Of a DNA stretch of 64,000 nucleotides, positions 47,820 through 57,620 are shown piece after piece. The notes beneath the pieces were generated by a model, which saw only the letters and a list, made by a program, of their open reading frames with translations, was not told where the DNA came from and did not search any database. This DNA comes from Taudactylus pleione (lineage: Eukaryota > Chordata > Amphibia > Anura > Myobatrachidae). Each line of letters opens with the position of its first letter. Position 1 is the first letter of the stretch. The position numbers were made by a program, and so were the translations under genes. Location: contig JAUIMM010002576.1 in NCBI GenBank assembly GCA_031769625.1, positions 372,001 to 436,000 on the forward strand, given 5' to 3'.

Positions 47820-49508
47820 CAGGATTTTTGTACTTACCTGAAATATCCCTTCCTCCAATTCCATCGGGGACACTGGGACATCTCCTTCTATACTCCACCT
47901 GAATCAGTTAAGTTTAAGCAAGGCCAAGAGGAGACAGAGAAGACAGATGAAAAGGAACCCCTGATTAAAAAGATAACATCATAACAGAGGTGTCACAACA
48001 GGCAACACTGAGTAGGATCACACAAGAACCATAGCAGCACTGGGAGGGCGACCAGTGTCCCTCAGAGAAAGTGATTTTACTGATAATTTTTATACTTATG
48101 TTTTTCCTACTTCCACTGGAGAAAATCAGACATTGGGGACAAAGAAGTCCTCACAGGAGACAGAGCACTGAGCTCTGAAACCCCTCTAAATCGAGGCAAG
48201 GAAGAAGACATTCATCCATTTGAGATATTTGAGATTGAGGCCTCCCAATTTTCGACCCAGGGAATGAACATGAGCGATATAGCCAGCAGAAGATCCTCTG
48301 CCCATTGCATGATGTCGGCCAGTTCACATATTGCCAGGGAAATATTTGTGCCCCCCTGGTGATTGAGATATGCCACAGCCATGGCATAATCTGACTGGAC
48401 CTTCACCTCAGAGCTGAGAAGATGGACTGAGCTGCCATCCAGTTATATAAGATAACCCGGAGTTCCAGCACATATATGGGAAGGGATCTCTTCCCCTGGA
48501 ACTAAAGAACCACAGTCCCTCAGCCCTGGAAACTTTCATCTGTAGTCACCAGAATTTAATCACAAATTGGAAAAGGGGTTTCCTTCATGTAGATGTCGCA
48601 AATCCAGTCACCAAAGATGGGACAGATGAGCATGGATGGTAAAGGGTAAATATGGATGACCCGGAACAGGTAGAGATGTGACCCGTCCCACTTGGATAGC
48701 AGATGCCTGAAATGGAACCTTCAGAATTGAAGAACCTCAAAGCACACACATTTTTCCAACAGACACAGGTACAGATGGATCTAAACCGGCCTCTTCAGCT
48801 GGACCAAACCAATCAAGGCCTAGATTGCCACAATCTTTTCCAAAGGCAGAAATACCCTATTCAGGAAGGTGTCGAACAGCATGCCCAGGAAGATCATAAT
48901 CTGCGACAGGACAATGTTGGTCTTTCTGAAGTTAATAGTCCAACAGTGAAATATTAACACCCGATGAGTCAGACGAACATGAGATAAAATGATCTCAAAG
49001 GAAGGGGCCTTAATGACATCCCTTGCATTAATGGGAGTCAGAGTGTAATGCTGGCCATACACCTACATGACCAGCATAAAATCCGATTCATATACGATTT
49101 CCCTACGATTCCCCGAAGCTCCCCGGCAGTCCCAGCAGCATGTTTGCTGTTTTTCTTTAGCACAGGATCGGTCGTAAGTTCGATCCTGTGTCTCACAGTC
49201 TCATAAAAAAACAGTCATTGAAATGACTTGAATTGCTGCACGATGGAATGCATGAACAAAATAAATGGCATGATCTGCACACGATACGATGGACTGCGCA
49301 TCTAATAATACAATCCGATTATAGGAGCTGCGGGAGCGCGCATCGGATCGTATCTTACTAAAATAATACACGATTTTCACAAGATCCATCTTATGACTCA
49401 TCAAAAATCGGGCAAGCGGCCTGAAATCGTGCAGGTGTATGGCCAGTTTGAGAAGAATACTTTTTAGATCTCTTGGCTGGTACTGCAAAAAACTTTTTCT
49501 GAGACATA
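47820..49508 (-). mobile_element. Second DIRS-like fragment with RNase H
   Basis: Minus-strand pieces read 'FLGMLFDTFLNRVFLPLEKI' (about 48900, end of RT) and 'VQSDYAMAVAYLNHQGGT' with 'LADIMQWAEDLLLAI' and 'IPWVENWEA' (about 48400-48230). The latter matches the RNase H of DIRS elements, including the SD-x-AV-Y-NHQGGT core. The fragment differs in sequence from the first DIRS remnant, so it is a separate element. It is interrupted by a MITE at 49051-49446. No tyrosine recombinase was seen. Confidence 0.7.
49051..49446. mobile_element. hAT-like MITE nested in the DIRS fragment
   Basis: Inverted ends 'CTGGCCATACACCTAC' and 'CAGGTGTATGGCCAG' bound 396 bp without coding capacity. DIRS-like sequence continues on both sides. 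No clear target duplication was identified. Confidence 0.6.
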
Positions 49509-50107
49509 GGGCCTGATTCAGAGCCGGACGCTATTTGTGGACGGTCGTTCTGAAAAAGGGGCCGGATATTTAAATTAAGCGCTCGCTCTTTGCGGTCTGT
49601 TGACGCCTCTATGTCTGAACGAGCGAACAAAACATGCGCTCGCTATTTTGAAAAAAACGCCACCTGGCCGCTCGCATCATACGTCATCTCCGCTATTTAT
49701 TAGATTAATCGAGTACATCGAACGGCGTATGAACTGCTCGCTATTCATGTGGTAGCATTTTCCTACCGCAATCATGCGAGCAGTTCAGGCTAAAAGACAA
49801 CCAAGTGACGTGGTCGATGCCGCTGCTTTGTTAATTATGCACACCCTTAAAACGCCCATTTTGACCGTTTGGCACGCCTGCGTTCGGATATCCACTCCCC
49901 GTTTTCAAGCACCTTCCCCTGTTACCACCCACAAACGCCTCATCCTGTCACTCAAATTAGCAGGCATTTGCTATTTTGCGAGCACACGAATTCTGACCGA
50001 ACTGACTGGTTCGCGCATGCGTATTACAACCCATATGCATGCGCAGATGTGTGAACATCGCTCGGAGCGAACGAGCAGCCGCTTACGAGCGTCTCTGAAT
50101 CAGGCCC
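49509..50107. mobile_element. 599-bp MITE with GGGCCTGATTCAGAG ends
   Basis: The termini are 'GGGCCTGATTCAGAG' and its inverse 'CTCTGAATCAGGCCC'. The interior is CpG-rich with several GCGCATGCG-type palindromes. A related element lies at 59005-59500. The superfamily is not clear from the ends alone. Confidence 0.6.
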
Positions 50108-50299
50108 GTAGAACAGGAGACTAACAGGGGCTATTGCTCCAGACCCAAAGTCTGACTCAGATGTCTCCTGATTCCCCCACTGGGCAGACACATTTTCCTC
50201 ATTAGTACTGACAGAGGAGGGTGTAGCATAAGAGATTGTTGTATTAACTGAGTAAGGAGAATATGTGACTCTGTTTTGTAATAAGTGTTTATTACTCAC

Positions 50300-50741
50300 C
50301 TGTACTGATATCTGTAGGAATTTCCTCCTCCTTACACTGCTGATCACCCTTCACATACATCTCTTCTTCACCCTCTATATGTTCTAACTTCATATCAGTC
50401 ACATACGTCTCTTCTTCTCCCTCTATATCTTCTGCCTTCATAACAGTCACATACGTCTCTTCTTCTCCCTCATCTTCTGCCTTTATATCAGTCACATACG
50501 TCTCTTCTTCTCCCTCTATATATTCTATCTTCATATCAGTCACATACGTCTCTTCTTCTCCCTCTATATCTTCTGCCTTTATATCAGTCACATACGTCTC
50601 TTCTTCTACCTCTATATATTCTATCTTCATATCAGTCACATACGACTCCTCTTCCTCTATATCTTCTGCCTTCATATCAGTCACATACGTCTCTTCTTCT
50701 CCCTCTATATCTTCTGCCTTCACATAATCCAGAACTTCACC
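50300..50741 (-). CDS. Gene B exon 6: acidic repeat domain, eight SUMO-consensus repeats
   Basis: Exon of 442 bp with acceptor TTTAG|GGTGAAG and donor AGTACAG|GTGAGT, phase 0 in and phase 1 out, as in copy A. It encodes 147 residues: 'GEVLDY', eight repeats of about 16 residues, and 'GDQQCKEEEIPTDIST'. The repeat lysines read VKAE, MKAE, MKIE, IKAE, MKIE, IKAE, MKAE and MKLE, so all eight match psi-K-x-E and nearly all are followed by an acidic run. Copy A has seven repeats with weaker matches. The frame is fully open. The exon joins the finger exon at 21927 in phase, across a 28.4-kb intron. Confidence 0.85.
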
Positions 50742-50884
50742 CTAAATAACCCATAAAATAATACAGTCGTATTTCACTGAGATGACACAGTATTATATCA
50801 GTGTGTAAGACACACACAGCTTCTCTACACATCATATAGTGACAGTCACTTTGGTATATTGGTGAGACCCTAAATACCACCTAC

Positions 50885-50982
50885 CTGATGCTCCTGTGGG
50901 GTCCTGTGATTCTCCTTTGTACAATCCTGTGAATAAAGAGGATGGGGACATCTCTTTGGGGTATTTCTGTTACTGGTTCCAT
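50885..50982 (-). CDS. Gene B exon 5: linker exon
   Basis: Exon of 98 bp with acceptor CTGTAG-type CTACAG|ATGG and donor CATCAG|GTAGGT, phase 1 in and 0 out. It encodes '[20 protein letters not shown]' followed by '[13 protein letters not shown]' if exon 4 is spliced normally. If exon 4 instead ends one base earlier because of its damaged donor, this exon is read in another frame ('[12 protein letters not shown]') that runs open to the exon end. Intron 5 is 143 bp and represents the state before the Penelope-like insertion of copy A. Confidence 0.8.
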
Positions 50983-51101
50983 CTGTAGGAGACACACAGT
51001 GACTGAGTACATTGTATATATGTGAGTATCAGGTGATGTGTGTATATAGGGGTCCCCCATACCTGCTCTCCCCTGTACAATAAATGGCAGTCTACTCTTA
51101 A

Positions 51102-51225
51102 CCAGTGATGTGAGAGGCCGGTCATTCTCCATCATCACGCCCTTGTACAGACCCTGGTGTTCCTCTATATATTCCCCCTCCTGCATGGAGACATAGACAG
51201 TGACATCCTTTAAACTTATAGGAAC
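51102..51225 (-). pseudogene. Gene B exon 4: KRAB-A-like box with damaged donor
   Basis: Aligns over its full 124 bp with exon 4 of copy A and reads '[20 protein letters not shown]' and '[21 protein letters not shown]'. The EEW triplet is QEG, and the strongly conserved DVM is GVM, so the KRAB-like fold is further eroded. The acceptor TGTTAG|GTTCC is usable. The donor, ACTGG|GTAAG in copy A, is ACTGG|TTAAG here. A GT one base earlier (ACTG|GTTAAG) could be used but would shift the frame by one base. This is labelled a pseudogene exon for that reason; an assembly error or use of a cryptic site cannot be excluded. Confidence 0.7.
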
Positions 51226-51304
51226 CTAACACACACAATGATACAGACATCACCCAGACACATCCCCTGGTGTTACTGTATAATGTCCCATTCCCAGCAG
51301 TCAC
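51226..51304 (-). other. Intron 3 of gene B: 79-bp unexpanded state of the 66-bp repeat
   Basis: The whole intron is GTGACTGCTGGGAATGG...GTGTTAG and corresponds to one minisatellite unit plus a short acceptor region. It shows how the copy A array arose: the unit is the last 11 nt of exon 3 plus about 55 nt of this short intron. Confidence 0.85.
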
Positions 51305-51496
51305 CTCTCCAGTCAGCAGCTGAATGATCTTGTTGGTGAATTCCAGGATCTTCTGTTTATTGTGTCTCTTGTGTATCAGTGAGTGAGGTAGAGGCACCGT
51401 GATGGGGCTCTGGGTCCTGCTCAGTCCTCCTGACACATGGGGACATCTGCTGGGTGTCTCACACTCATCAGATGTCTTCTTCACTACTGTGTAATC
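51305..51496 (-). CDS. Gene B exon 3: second N-terminal box
   Basis: Exon of 192 bp, phase 0 at both ends, acceptor TACACAG|GATTAC and donor GGAGAG|GTGACT. It encodes 'DYTVVKKTSDECETPSRC' through '[18 protein letters not shown]' to '[17 protein letters not shown]'. Both splice sites and the frame are intact, and it is highly similar to exon 3 of copy A. It contains no Met, which matters because the start codon upstream is lost. Confidence 0.85.
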
Positions 51497-51539
51497 CTGT
51501 GTATTTGGGAAGACTCCAATTATCACTGCATACACTCCC

Positions 51540-51855
51540 AGATCCCCTCACCCCCCCCAGTTATGTCTCTATATTATTACTATAGATAGAAGTGAGGTGA
51601 CTGTGACACTCCCAGATCCCCTCACCTCCTCAATCATGTCTCTGTATTATTACTATAGATATATATGATGTCACTGTGACAACCCCAGATCCCCTCACCT
51701 CCCCAGTCATGTCCCTGTATTATTACTATAGATATCAGTGATGTCACTGTGACACTCCCAGATCCTCTCACCTCCCCAGTCATGTCTCTGTATTATTACT
51801 ATAGATATAAGTGATGTCACTGTGACACCCCCAGACCCTCTCACCTCCCCAGTCA
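51540..51855 (-). repeat. 73-bp repeat of intron 2, copy B (about four units)
   Basis: Same unit as 11150-12563, with the exon-2 donor motif GACTGGGGAG|GTGAG in each copy. Intron 2 is 348 bp here against 1,438 bp in copy A. The ancestral gene therefore already had a small array, which grew in copy A. Confidence 0.9.
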
Positions 51856-51922
51856 GCGCGTAGATTATCTCCAGGGTGAGATGTAAGATCCTGTCAGTCT
51901 TGTGACTCCCGTCCTTGTCTAT
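51845..51922 (-). pseudogene. Gene B exon 2: first N-terminal box with lost start codon
   Basis: Aligns without gaps to exon 2 of copy A. It reads 'IDKDGSHKTDRILHLTLEII' and 'YALTGE', with donor GGGGAG|GTGAGA. The codon at 51920-51922 is ATA where copy A has ATG. No in-frame ATG was seen in the roughly 100 nt upstream, in the rest of this exon or in exon 3; the first Met is inside the KRAB-like exon. Translation would need a near-cognate start, an upstream exon not recognised here, or a shorter protein. Otherwise the frame is open. Confidence 0.75.
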
Positions 51923-51994
51923 CCTTAGTGAATCAGTGAGAATAGAGAACTTGTGACGTGTAGAGTAGACTCTGGTTCCTCACAGCAGTACTGA

Positions 51995-52680
51995 CTAGGA
52001 GTAAATAGAATATAACAGACATCACAGAGAACACATATAATACAGTCAGACGTGTAACAGTGAGTGACCAGTAAGTCTTTCCTTTCCCCCCTTGCAAAGA
52101 GCCCTGGTCAGTGTCAGAGATCCCCATAAGGCTCCTCAGAGGCCATCACACAACAATGTTACACCATTGCTCCTCTCCTGGCCGAGGGTCTTAATCAGGT
52201 TACAGAACAGCAGACAGCATAGAGAATGAGATAAGGAATCACCAATAATGATTATTATCACTCTGACTATATGTGACTCTGCAGCTGTAGTCGAACCATA
52301 AGTCCCAGAGCACCCTGTCATGCTGAAGGACACAATTACCATACCATTACCCTCAGATGTAGGTGTCATGTGTGACCAGCCTGCCGGCCGTGTGTGTGCA
52401 GCGTAGGGTGGGGTGAGACATATCCTGGGGGATAATCAGTGACACTCTGAGGACCTGGGGACTGTCACAGCCACTGGCTGTCTCTGAGAAAGTCTCTATT
52501 AGTCAGTATAACAAGACGCCCTGACAGTCTCAGCTCAGGGAGTGCAGCCCTTTGTTACATGGCCTGTTAGTGTCCTTCCCCAGCTCCTGTTATGTATCAT
52601 CTGGTATATATGTTATACCTATTGTGTGTTATTCCCTGACCATCCATTATTATTATTATTATTACTCTGTTGCTACTGCT
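51995..52680 (-). other. Intron 1 of gene B, non-repetitive part
   Basis: Collinear with 12703-13425 of copy A, with small indels. No exon was recognised. Confidence 0.7.
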
Positions 52681-54900
52681 ATAACAGGACACCACAGGCC
52701 GCTCCTCCTGTAATATACTGAAGACAGGACACCACAGGCCGATCCCCCTGTATAGTAGGCACCACAGGCCTCTACCCCTGTATAGTAAGCACCACAAGCC
52801 ACTCTCCCTGTAAAGTAGGCACAACAGGCAGCTCCCCCTGTATAGTAGGACACCACAGGCCGCTCCCTCTGTATAGTAGGACACCACAGGCCTCTCCCCC
52901 TGTATAGGACTTCACAGGCCGCTCCCCTTGTATAGTAGAACACCACAGGCTGCATCTCCTGTATAGTAGGACACCATAGGCTGCTCCTCCTATATAGGAC
53001 ACCACAGACCGCTCCCCCTGTACAGGATAACTCAGGAAGCTCCCCCTGTATAGTAGGACACCAAAGGCCGCTCCCCTTGTATAGAGGACACCACAGGCAG
53101 CTCCATCTGTATAATTGGTCACCTCAGGCCGCTCCCTTTGTATAGGACACCTGAGGCCACTCCCCCTGTATAGTAGGCACCACAGGCCGCTCCCCTTGTA
53201 TAGTAGGACAACAAAGGCCGTTTCTCCTGTATAGTAGGCACCATAGGCCGCTACCCCAGTACAGTAGGACACCACAGGCCGCTCCCCCAGTACAGTAGGA
53301 CACCACATGCTGCTCCCCATGTATAGTAGAATACACGCTGCTCCCCCTGTATAGTAAGAAACCAAAAGTCACCTCCCCTGTATAGTAGGCGCCACAAGCC
53401 ACTTCCCCTTTATAGTAGGCACCACAGGCCGCTCCCCCTGTATAGTAGGCACCACGGGTTGCCCCCCCTGTAAAGTAGGACACCACAGGCCGCTCCCCCT
53501 GTATAGTAGGCACCACAGGCCGTTCTCCCTGTATAGTAGGAAACAACAGGCTGCTCCACCTGTATAGTAGGACACCAGAGGCTGCTCCCCCTGTATAGTA
53601 GGAAACAACAGGCTGCTCCCCCTGTATAGTAGGCACCACATGCAGCTCCTCCTGTATAGTAGGGCAACACAGTCCGCTCCCCCTGTATATTAGGCACCAC
53701 GGGCTGCTCCCCCTGTATAGTAGGCAACACGGACCACTCTCTCTGTATAGTAGAACACCAAAGGCTGCTCCCAGTGTATAGTAGAACATAACAGGCTGCT
53801 CCCCCTGTATAGCAGGCACCACAGGTTGCTCCCCCTGTATAGTTGGATACGACAGGCTGGTCCCCTTGTATAGTAGGACACCACAGGCCGCTCCCCCTGT
53901 ATAGTAGGCACCACAGGCCGCTCCCCCTGTATAGTAGGCACCACAGGCCGATCCCCCTGTATAGTAGGCACCACAGGCCGCTCCCCCTGTATTGTAGGCA
54001 CCACAGGCCGCTCCCCCTGTATAGTAGGCACCACAGGCCGATCCCCCTGTATAGTAGGCACCACAGGCCGATCCCCCTGTATAGTAGGCACCACAGGCCG
54101 ATCCCCCTGTATAGTAGGCACCACAGGCCGCTCCCCCTGTATAGTAGGCACCACAGGCCGCTCCCCCTGTATAGTAGGCACCACAGGCTGCTCCCCCTGT
54201 ATAGTAAACACCAAAGGCCTCTCCCCCTGTATAGTAGCACACCACAAGCCGCTCCCCCACTATAGTAGGACACAAGTCGCTCCTCCAGTAGAATATGACA
54301 CCACAGGCCACTCCCCCAGTACAGTAGGACACCACAGGCCGCTCCCCCAGTAGAGTAGGACACCACACGCTGCTCCCTTTGTATAGTAGAACAATACAGG
54401 CTGCTCACCCTGTATAGTAGGAAACCAAATGCCAATTCCCCTATATAGTAGGCGTCACAAGCCACTTCCCCTGTATAGTATGAACCACAGGCCGCTGCCC
54501 CTGTATAGTAGGCACCACAAGCCGCTCACCCTGTATAGGACACCACAGGCCGCTCCATCTGTATAGGACACCACAGGCTGCTCTCCCTGTATAGTAGGAA
54601 ACAACAGGCTGCTCCACCTGTATAGTAAGACACCAGAGGCAACTCCCCCTGTATATTAGGAAACAACAGGCTGCTACACCTGTATAGTAGGCACCACAGG
54701 TCGCTCCCCCTGTATAGTAGGCACCAAAGGCAGCTCCCACTGTATAGTAGGACACCACAGGCCGCTTCCCCTATATAGTAGGCACCACAAGCCGCTCACC
54801 CTGTATAGGACACCACAGGCCGCTCCCCCTGTATAGTTGGACACGACAGGCTGCTCCCCCTGTATAGTAGGCACCACAGGCTGCTCCCCTGTATAGTAGG
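52681..54900 (-). repeat. 30-bp minisatellite of intron 1, copy B
   Basis: About 65-70 units of the type 'CCACAGGCCGCTCCCCCTGT' followed by ATAGTAGGCA, some with three extra bases (ACA). The stretch 53880-54190 is nearly perfect 30-bp periodicity. It is three times longer than the copy A array and lacks the (AAT)n tracts. It ends about 5 nt inside intron 1. Confidence 0.95.
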
Positions 54901-54908
54901 CACATTAC

Positions 54909-55320
54909 TTGCGGATGCCGGACACAGTGATGTCTCCTCTCTGCGTTGTCTCGAATATTACGCAACCGGAAATTACTGTACTACTTCCTGCGGGTGGAAC
55001 GCACAGCCCGAAAACGAGTGGACCGCACAGACCGGAAGTCAGATGGACCGCACAGACCGGAAGTCAGGTGAAACGCAAATACAGGAAGTCAGGTGAGCCG
55101 CACACACCGGAAAATGAGTGGAACGCACAGACCGGAAGTCAGGTGGACCGCACAGTCAGATCCTCATCTCCGTAATCACTATCCTGACGTCAGGCGCTGG
55201 GCGGAGCCGGGGGCGGGGTTACAGGCAGTGTCAGGGTGGGAGGGGCTCCGGGGCCCCCAGGAGAGATGCGGCGGCAGCTGGTGACCCCACTGTGCCCAGA
55301 GGAGCAGCTCCATTGTTACT
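54909..55320 (-). promoter_or_regulatory. Gene B promoter and non-coding exon 1, with ETS-motif repeats
   Basis: Conserved with 14131-14400. Exon 1 should end at 54909; the donor is GCAA|GTAATG, so the base before GT is A where copy A has G. TGACGTCA lies at 55185-55192 and a GGGGCGGGG Sp1-type box near 55211-55219. Between about 54995 and 55160 a 25-bp unit 'GGACCGCACAGACCGGAAGT' plus CAG is repeated about six times. ACCGGAAGT, the ETS/GABP consensus, is intact at 55031, 55055 and 55131, with variants at about 54964, 55082 and 55106. This array is absent from copy A. Confidence 0.65.
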
Positions 55321-56105
55321 GATAGGTGTGCCCGGTATAGGGGGGGTGATAGGTGTGCCCGGTATGGGGGGGAGTGATAGGTGTGCCCGGTATGGGGTGA
55401 AGTGATAGGTGTGCCCGGTATGGGGTGAAGTGATAGGTGTGCCCGGTATGGGGTGAAGTGATAGGTGTGCCCGGTATGGGGTGAAGTGATAGGTGTGCCC
55501 GGTATGGGGGGGAGTGATAGGTGTGCCCGGTATGGGGGGGAGTGATAGGTGTGCCCGGTATGGGGGGGGGTGATAGGTGTGCCCGGTATAGGGGGGGTGA
55601 TAGGTGTGCTCGGTACGGGGGGGTGATAGGTGTGCCCGGTATGGGGGGGTGATAGGTATGCCCGGTATGGGGAGGTGATAGGTGTGCCCGGTATGGGGGG
55701 GATAGGTGTGCCCGGTATAGGGGGGGTGATAGGTGTGCCCGGTATGGGGGGGTGATAGGTGTGCCCGGTATGGGGGGGTGATAGGTATGCCCGGTATGGG
55801 GGGGTGATAGGTGTGCCCTGTACGGGGGGGTGATAGGTGTGCCTGGTATGGGGGGGAGTGATAGGTGTGCCCGGTATAGGGGGGGTGATAGGTATGCCCG
55901 GTATGGGGAGGTGATAGGTGTGCCCGGTATGGGGGGGATAGGTGTGCCCGGTATAGGGGGGGTGATAGGTGTGCCCGGTATATGGGGGGGTGATAGGTGT
56001 GCCCGGTATGGGGGGGTGATAGGTATGCCCGGTATGGGGGGGTGATAGGTGTGCCCTGTATGGGGGGGTGATAGGTGTGCACGGTATGGGGGTTGATGGG
56101 TGTGC
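55316..56105 (+). repeat. 26-bp G-rich minisatellite upstream of promoter B
   Basis: About 30 copies of the same 'GATAGGTGTGCCCGGTATGG' unit as beside promoter A, each with a long G run; a sub-variant ending GGGTGAAGT is amplified at 55380-55500. It begins at the same point of the promoter island as in copy A. Confidence 0.95.
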
Positions 56106-56165
56106 CCATTAGAAGAAAGGAGGTGAGGGTGATAAGTGTGCCCAGTAAGGAAAGGAGGAGGAGAG
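56106..56165 (+). repeat. Remnant of the 35-bp minisatellite; end of homology with copy A
   Basis: About one and a half units of 'GATAAGTGTGCCCAGTAAGG' followed by AAAGGAGG. After this the sequence no longer matches copy A. Confidence 0.8.
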
Positions 56166-57229
56166 AATAATCTTACTGGTACCACAGATATCAGATACTA
56201 ATTAACATCTTAATTACCATGTTATGCCTGCCAAAGTACATATACTATCCACCTCTTACAGAGAAAGTATTGCAGTATAGATCACCAATATATGCATACA
56301 AGTAATGTTGTTTATAACCATATGTACAAATAGACCCATCATTACTTATCATATAGTTCTATAAGCTGGGCCCTCCAACAAGACCCTAGCTTGTAGATTA
56401 TTAATGTAGGTTGATGCTGTAATACATTAATGATGTTAATTTTAGTGTAAATATCTCATACATTGTTGTAACACATTATTCAGGGCTCATTAATTTACTG
56501 TATCTATAATGCAGCATATAAATATATATAATCAGTATACAGAACTTATTCAACACAGTGCATCTAGGTACACTGTAAGTATTTCATGCCATAAACACAG
56601 TCCAGGTGGATAGATATGAACTCTGGCATAGAGTACTAATAAAAAAAACCCTGGGCTTTCGCCTGTCTGATTCATGGAGAGGGGGGGGCACTGTGCCTAG
56701 AGGAACTTCTAGCTTCTAGCCGTGTCTCTACCTCCACAGAGGGGAAGAAAATACCTCTGGTCATCAGTCCGTTGAACAGTGGTATCTGGTAGGTGTATGT
56801 GTAGAGCTGCTTCTGCAAGCAGACCGCAGGACACGCGTTTCGCCAATGTGCTTGATCACCTGATCACTGTTCCTTCAGCATACCAATTTATCATATTACT
56901 TATAACTATATTATTAAGCAAATTATTTAAAGAGTGCCCCCAAAATAAACTTTTTGTCTATTTTTGCTTCTTATGCAGAGGAATATTCATGTGTACCACA
57001 CATACTGCCCCTGAGTCACATTACACCACATAGCAGTGCCCCTTATTCATGTTATGACACACAGTAGTGCTTTTACACAATGCCCCCAGTTGTAGTGCCC
57101 TCTATGCAATGCCCTCTATAGTAGTCCCCGAGTAGTGCCCCATGTAGCAGTGCCCCCAGTAGTAGTGCAACCTATACTGAAGCCATTTACACACAAACAC
57201 ACAACCCCCCCCCCAATACTTACCTAAAG
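56166..57229. other. Unassigned AT-rich sequence with short simple repeats
   Basis: No exon was recognised. 57020-57190 is low-complexity with recurring 'AGTAGTGCCCC', and 57190-57215 holds CA- and C-rich tracts. Confidence 0.5.
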
Positions 57230-57620
57230 CCCCACTCCTGCATCTGCTGCCTCTGGTCCGCCGGCTCCTCAGTACTATTGGAGAGACTTGGTTGGTTTGC
57301 TCCTGACCCGTCTGTCTCCTCCCTGGTACTCCGGTTCTGACCTTGGCTCCGCTTCAGACTCTGTTATTCCCTGACCTTTGGTACCATTTTGCTCATATGT
57401 ATTCTAACCTGGCTTGTCGACTACGCTGTAGCCTCCACTTCATCCAGAGTTCACCAGCACCTGTATAAGGGAACCTAGGTTGAGGGCCGTGACCTGCATG
57501 TCTGATGCACCTCAGTCCATAACTCCTTGCAGGGGTCCCTGGTGAACACAACCGGCACGTTAGACTTCGCGCCTCAGTTATAGGTCTAGTCAACCCCAAT
57601 ACGGGTTGCATCCGTTACAT
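57230..57620. mobile_element. Possible Gypsy-type LTR fragment
   Basis: The stretch with 'CTCCTCCCTGGTACTCCGGT' and 'GGTGAACACAACCGGCACGT' resembles the 3' part of frog Gypsy-type LTRs, from memory of such repeats. No TG...CA ends with a target duplication could be fixed. Confidence 0.3.

Noticed and set aside
49774..50124. A 116-codon plus-strand open frame
   Set aside because: It lies entirely inside a non-coding MITE with inverted ends and has no family resemblance.
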